Positions 16,066 through 19,429 of a stretch of 19,429 bases of DNA are shown in pieces. Each line of letters begins with the position of its first letter. The first letter of the stretch is position 1. This DNA comes from Gemmatimonadota bacterium (GTDB lineage: Bacteria; Gemmatimonadota; Gemmatimonadetes; Gemmatimonadales; GWC2-71-9): positions 4,232 to 23,660 of the forward strand of contig QHUQ01000021.1 in assembly GCA_003221985.1 (NCBI GenBank). Reading direction: 5' to 3'. A program made the position numbers and the translations under genes. The notes beneath the pieces are model-generated. The model was not told where the DNA came from. It saw only the letters and a program-made list of their open reading frames with translations, and searched no databases.

Positions 16066-17607
16066 ATGTCGGTGAAGACGCGGGACTGGTTGAAATTCGG
16101 CACTTTGGTGGCACTGGCGTTTGCGCTGGGGCTGGCATTCGCTTCGGCGTTTCGTTTACCAACCCGCGGCGAAGCGGCGGTCCGCTCGGTTCTGCAGGAC
16201 ACGGGCCGCCCGCTGCCGCAGGCGAAGGCCGCGGTCGATCTCGGCCAGGCATTCGCGTCGGTCGCCGAGCATGTGAAGCCTGCGGTCGTGTTCATCCGCT
16301 CCGAACGCCGTGAGCGGGTCGCCAACCGCCGCTTGCCGCCGGGGTTCGAGGATTTCTTCCAGGTCCCGCGCCGTCCCCAGGTCGAGCAGGGCTCGGGCTC
16401 GGGCTTCATCGTCTCGCAGGACGGCTACATCCTCACGAATAATCACGTCGTGCAGGGCGCGGACCGCGTGACGGTTCGGCTGTTCGACAATCGCGAATTC
16501 ATGGCAAAAACCGTCGGGACCGATCCCTCCACCGACGTCGCGGTCATCAAGATCCAGGCGGCCGCTCTGCCCACGGTCCGGCTCGGCGATGCCGATTCGA
16601 CCGAGATCGGCAACTGGGTGCTGGCTATCGGCAACCCGCTGGGCGAAGCGTTCACGTTTACCGTGACGGCGGGCATCGTGAGCGCCAAGGGCCGGCTGCT
16701 GTCGGGGCTGAACTCCAGCCGCTACGCGATTCAGGACTTCATTCAGACCGACGCCGCGATCAATCCCGGCAACTCGGGAGGACCGCTGGTCAACGTGCGT
16801 GGCGAGGTGATCGGCATCAATGCCGCTATCGCCAGTGAGACCGGATATTATAACGGGTACGGGTTTGCCATCCCGATCAACCTCGCCCGCACCGTGATGA
16901 TGCAGCTGATCGCCACCGGCCACGTCGAGCGCGCGGTCATGGGCATCAACATCCGTGATGCGGATCAGGATGACGCTCAGGCCGTCGGGCTGTCGGCGAT
17001 CAAGGGCGTCCTCATCCGCGCCTACACGAGTGATGATTCCCCGGCAAAGCGTGCCGGACTGCAGCAGGGCGACGTGATCGTCGCGGTCGAGGGACAACCG
17101 GTGCAGTCCGTGCCCCAACTGCAACAGCGCGTCGCGTTCAAGAAGCCGGGAGATGTCGTCCAGGTCACATTCGTGCGCAACCGGGGACAACAGCAGACGT
17201 TGCCGGTCCGGCTCGCGGCGCCGCCCAGTGCCGAGCGGGAAACGGCCGACAACGATTCCGGTGAGCGCGACGAACCGGCGAGTGCGACCAGCCCGCTGGG
17301 CATTTCGGTGCAGCCGCTCACGCAGGAAGACGCGCGCGATCCGGACCTGCGTCCGATTGTCCGGGCCGGTGGGGCGCTGGTGGTGACCGAAGTCTCCCCT
17401 GACGGACCCGCCTATCGCAAGCTCGCGGATGCGTCATCGGGATATCCGGACGTCATTTTGAAGGTCAACGGCCAGCCGACGCGGACGGTCTCGGAATTCC
17501 GCTCCGCCGTCGGGGCGATTCGGAAGGGCGACATCGCAACGTTGTCCGTCTTGCGGCGGACGTCGGACGGTTGGGTGGGCGATGTCGTGCGGATGCGCGT
17601 ACCGTAG
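16066..17607 (+). CDS. degP: DegP/HtrA-type (Do) serine protease with two PDZ domains
   Basis: 513 residues. An N-terminal hydrophobic segment (about 11-29) acts as signal anchor or uncleaved leader. The trypsin-like domain has the triad H127 (LTNNHVV), D157 (STDVAVIK) and S237 (NPGNSGGPL). PDZ1 spans about 290-385 (RAGLQQGDVIVAVEGQPV) and PDZ2 about 420-513 (YPDVILKVNGQPTRTVSEF). A charged linker rich in Glu, Asp and Ser (about 390-410) joins them. The family degrades misfolded envelope proteins in the periplasm and can act as a chaperone. A strong G6 ribosome site (16056-16061) lies just before ATG 16066, 11 bp after the dnaK stop. Coupling of cytosolic and envelope quality control in one operon is suggested. 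A palindrome and an intrinsic terminator follow. Confidence 0.94.
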   Translation: MSVKTRDWLKFGTLVALAFALGLAFASAFRLPTRGEAAVRSVLQDTGRPLPQAKAAVDLGQAFASVAEHVKPAVVFIRSERRERVANRRLPPGFEDFFQVPRRPQVEQGSGSGFIVSQDGYILTNNHVVQGADRVTVRLFDNREFMAKTVGTDPSTDVAVIKIQAAALPTVRLGDADSTEIGNWVLAIGNPLGEAFTFTVTAGIVSAKGRLLSGLNSSRYAIQDFIQTDAAINPGNSGGPLVNVRGEVIGINAAIASETGYYNGYGFAIPINLARTVMMQLIATGHVERAVMGINIRDADQDDAQAVGLSAIKGVLIRAYTSDDSPAKRAGLQQGDVIVAVEGQPVQSVPQLQQRVAFKKPGDVVQVTFVRNRGQQQTLPVRLAAPPSAERETADNDSGERDEPASATSPLGISVQPLTQEDARDPDLRPIVRAGGALVVTEVSPDGPAYRKLADASSGYPDVILKVNGQPTRTVSEFRSAVGAIRKGDIATLSVLRRTSDGWVGDVVRMRVP

Positions 17608-17610
17608 GGG

Positions 17611-17638
17611 GTAGGGGCGCAGCATGCTGCGCCCCTAC
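17611..17638. repeat. Perfect 28-bp palindrome after degP
   Basis: Arms of 14 bp (GTAGGGGCGCAGCA and its exact reverse complement) meet with no spacer. It starts 3 bp after the degP stop. Similar GTAGGGGCG...CGCCCCTAC palindromes are, to my recollection, common dispersed repeats in several environmental phyla; this was not checked. Confidence 0.8.
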
Positions 17639-17652
17639 GAACGTTGAAACGG

Positions 17653-17687
17653 ATCGGGGGCCGCGCACACCGGCCCCCGATTTGTTT
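17653..17687 (+). terminator. Intrinsic terminator of the dnaK-degP unit
   Basis: ATCGGGGGCC (17653-17662) pairs perfectly with GGCCCCCGAT (17672-17681) around a 9-nt loop, and TTGTTT follows on the plus strand. It ends 15 bp before the stop of the convergent membrane-protein gene and is best oriented for degP. Confidence 0.8.
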
Positions 17688-17701
17688 CGGCGAGCCGGCA
17701 G

Positions 17702-18364
17702 TCAGGGGATGGGACGTCGCTCCACCAGCATGACCAGCGCGGTTACGGCCAGCCAGCCCACAAACGCGGCCTGCGCAAAGTAGAGGTAGGGGAGGAACTC
17801 ACTGAAGACCAACCCGACGACGCCGCAGATTACGGCGACCACCCACGCCATCCACGCGAGCCATTTCGGCCACACCCCGCCGTTCCGTATCGCCCAACCG
17901 AGCATGTAGGCCACGAGCCCCAGCAGAAACGTCGCGAGCCGCTCGGCCGCCAGTCCCATCGGGTGGAGCATGTCGTAGACGAAGACGGCGTGCGTGCCGG
18001 TCAGCCCCGTATCGGATGCGGTATAGGCGCGCGCCAGCTGCCAGCCGGCGCCGACCATGAAGAGGATGTTGAGCGACCAGACCGAAAAGGCGAATGCGCC
18101 CAGCCGCACGCCCGCGCGCCCCGGTGTCGAGCCCGGCGTGTCGTTGTGGCGCAGCGCGACGCCAACCACGCCCGTGTACATGAATGCCAGACCAAACAGC
18201 AGCGACCAATGAATCGCACGCCAGCCGTTCGTGCGCGCGATGGCACTGAGCTGCGCGGCACCATCGCCGGAGAGCAACGGATGCAGGAGACCGGCGACAC
18301 CGAACAGCAGGACGCCGAGGAGCAGGCAGAAACCATAGAACAGCGGACGTCGCGTGACGATCAT
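17702..18364 (-). CDS. Unrecognised six-helix membrane protein
   Basis: 220 residues from ATG 18364; an in-frame GTG at 18385 would add seven residues (start MRARLGP) and is less likely because it intrudes on the divergent gene's promoter region. About six hydrophobic helices: residues near 8-32 (FYGFCLLLGVLLFGVAGLLH), 53-73, 89-113, 128-158, 170-190 and 195-215. Conserved-looking polar residues include the loop DMLHPMGLAAERL. No motif for a known enzyme or transporter was found; a loose resemblance to small DUF4386-type membrane proteins is possible but not established. It diverges from the 167-residue membrane protein at 18412 with a 47-bp gap. No ribosome site beyond an AGG is visible. Confidence 0.65.
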   Translation of the reverse strand: MIVTRRPLFYGFCLLLGVLLFGVAGLLHPLLSGDGAAQLSAIARTNGWRAIHWSLLFGLAFMYTGVVGVALRHNDTPGSTPGRAGVRLGAFAFSVWSLNILFMVGAGWQLARAYTASDTGLTGTHAVFVYDMLHPMGLAAERLATFLLGLVAYMLGWAIRNGGVWPKWLAWMAWVVAVICGVVGLVFSEFLPYLYFAQAAFVGWLAVTALVMLVERRPIP

Positions 18365-18374
18365 GGGGCCTAAT

Positions 18375-18403
18375 CTAGCACGCACTCGGCGCGACGATAT
18401 ATT
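18375..18403 (+). promoter_or_regulatory. Candidate promoter for a leaderless transcript
   Basis: CTAGCA (18375-18380), 17 bp, then TATATT (18398-18403), a good -10. The ATG at 18412 starts 9 nt after the end of the -10, so the RNA would begin at or within a few bases of the start codon. No Shine-Dalgarno sequence is present, which agrees. Confidence 0.45.
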
Positions 18404-18411
18404 GGGCCGCC

Positions 18412-18915
18412 ATGGACTTGAATCGCATCCTCCGCGAAGGCTTCATCGCCGGCTGCATCGGCGCCGCGACCGTCGCCGCCTGGTTCCTGATCGTCGACAC
18501 GATCAACGGCCAGCCGCTGTTCACACCGGCGATGCTCGGCAGCGCGGTCTTCTGGGGCGCGCACGATCCCTCGGCGGTTGTCATCGAGCCCGCCCGCATC
18601 TTCGGGTACACGATGATTCACGTCAGCGCGTTCGTCGTGGTCGGATGCGTCGCCGCGGCGCTCGCAGCCGAGGTCGAGTTCGCGCCCTCGACACTATTTC
18701 TCGTCATCGTCGGATTCTGCTTCTTTGAGGTCGGCTTCTACATTCTCGTCGCCCTGCTCGCCAAACCGCTGCTCGGCTACCTGGCATGGTGGAGTGTCGC
18801 GATCGGCAACGGTCTAGCGGCGCTGGGGATGGGATACTTCTTGTGGCGTGAACATCCGAAGATCGGTGAGGAACTGAGACGGCATCCGTTGGGAGAGACC
18901 GAGGACGGAGAATAA
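18412..18915 (+). CDS. Unrecognised four-helix membrane protein
   Basis: 167 residues. Four hydrophobic helices lie at about 10-28, 64-86, 94-117 and 121-143, ending in a charged cytoplasmic-type tail (WREHPKIGEELRRHPLGETEDGE). The loop NGQPLFTPAMLGSAVFWGAHDPS between helices 1 and 2 is the most conserved-looking part. Similar small membrane proteins occur near cytochrome oxidase genes in related genomes, to my recollection, and CtaG lies next door, but no function can be assigned. Its stop codon TAA overlaps the first bases of a GCGAAAT-type inverted repeat. Translation probably starts without a ribosome site. Confidence 0.7.
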   Translation: MDLNRILREGFIAGCIGAATVAAWFLIVDTINGQPLFTPAMLGSAVFWGAHDPSAVVIEPARIFGYTMIHVSAFVVVGCVAAALAAEVEFAPSTLFLVIVGFCFFEVGFYILVALLAKPLLGYLAWWSVAIGNGLAALGMGYFLWREHPKIGEELRRHPLGETEDGE

Positions 18916-19005
18916 TGCGAAATTCGGAAGTCGAAATGCGAAACAGATTGACTAGTTTCGACCCTCACCCTGGGATTCCGCATTTCGCATTTCGAATTCC
19001 GCATT
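18914..19005. repeat. GCGAAAT-unit inverted repeat overlapping two gene ends
   Basis: Left arm 18914-18943 (AATGCGAAATTCGGAAGTCG..., then AAATGCGAA) and right arm 18976-19005 (TTCCGCATTTCGCATTTCGA..., then ATTCCGCATT) are near-complements of about 30 bp around a 32-bp centre. Each arm repeats short 6-8-bp units with cores GCGAAAT or GCGGAAT. Base use is clearly more AT-rich than the neighbouring genes. The left arm begins in the stop codon of the membrane protein; the centre and right arm encode the C-terminus and stop of CtaG. Confidence 0.8.
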
Positions 19006-19429
19006 GCCATAGGCCTCCTCCGGAACTCCCGTTTCAGCATCCGTTCGTTGATCCCAGACTGAGTATCGGAACCAGATAACGGTCATCACGATCCACAGCA
19101 TCAATCCCCCCAGGACCCACATCAACAAGCCGCCAATTTGTTGATCCTCGAGCGGTGACAAGCCCCAAACGCGCGGCGCGGCGGCGTAGAACGGATAGAG
19201 CACTGAATCCGAGAGCGAGATCAACGCGCCCGTGACCGACATCGGAATGCCGAGCAGGAACAGGTACAACAGCTGGAGCAGGTGCGGAATGCGCGGCAGC
19301 TCGGGAACGGGCGAGAGCACCGGCCACCACATGATGACCGCGGTGGTGAGGAAAACGAGGTGCTGGAGGATATGGAGGTTGTGATGACGCAGCGCGGCCT
19401 CGTAGAGCGCCGGCACATGCCAGATCACG
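18952..19429 (-). CDS. ctaG: CtaG-type cytochrome c oxidase assembly protein (N-terminus off the window)
   Basis: 158 residues are visible and the frame stays open to the right edge, so the start is missing. The sequence IWHVPALYEAALRHHNLHILQHLVFLTTAVIMWWPVL is the signature of the caa3_CtaG membrane family. It is followed by helices at about 47-70 (LLQLLYLFLLGIPMSVTGAL) and 98-120 (IGGLLMWVLGGLMLWIVMTVIWF). LSPLEDQQIGGL is also typical. Family members help insert copper into caa3-type or related haem-copper oxidases. The last 18 or so residues (GNAEFEMRNAESQGEGRN) come from the inverted repeat at 18914-19005 and have no counterpart expected in the family. The native stop appears to have been lost or displaced by the element. 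Confidence 0.85.
   Translation of the reverse strand, partial: VIWHVPALYEAALRHHNLHILQHLVFLTTAVIMWWPVLSPVPELPRIPHLLQLLYLFLLGIPMSVTGALISLSDSVLYPFYAAAPRVWGLSPLEDQQIGGLLMWVLGGLMLWIVMTVIWFRYSVWDQRTDAETGVPEEAYGNAEFEMRNAESQGEGRN

Overview
The window is a high-GC chromosomal segment from a diderm bacterium. A soil or sediment member of the Gemmatimonadota fits best, inferred from gene style: a very large secreted BNR/VPS10-type propeller protein, two adjacent pstB genes behind a porin-pstS pair, and caa3-type CtaG. No rRNA or other taxonomic marker is present. No tRNA, CRISPR array, transposase or prophage gene was seen.

Positions 1-13150 are mostly a phosphate-starvation locus. A secreted metallophosphatase/5'-nucleotidase (minus strand, running off the left edge) diverges from a PhoB-PhoR two-component pair whose genes overlap by 4 bp. 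phoR converges, with 2 bp between the stops, on a 1072-residue secreted beta-propeller protein. Next, on the plus strand, come an outer-membrane porin, pstS, pstC, pstA, two pstB paralogs and phoU. From pstC to phoU every junction overlaps. Two sites with 11-bp-spaced GTKACA-type direct repeats, one before the porin and one between pstS and pstC, look like Pho boxes. They would place the uptake genes under the neighbouring PhoB/PhoR. Together the genes would cover release of phosphate from organic esters, outer-membrane entry, periplasmic capture, ABC import and signal shut-off.

Positions 13213-17687 hold envelope and protein quality control: a rhomboid-type membrane protease (minus), then dnaK and a DegP/HtrA protease with two PDZ domains (plus), closed by a strong intrinsic terminator.

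Positions 17702-19429 hold two unrecognised small membrane proteins and the C-terminal part of a CtaG-type cytochrome oxidase assembly protein.

The most unusual content is a set of non-coding-type inverted repeats built from tandem 7- or 8-bp units: GGCGGTTY octamers at 11651-11729 and 13987-14040, GGAGTCN heptamers at 13150-13212, and GCGAAAT-like units at 18914-19005. A perfect 28-bp palindrome lies at 17611-17638. Two of these elements are translated. One forms about 26 residues of the N-terminus of the second PstB, with no alternative start codon that would avoid it. The other supplies the last residues and stop codon of CtaG. One heptamer element fills the gap between the phoU and rhomboid stop codons almost to the base.
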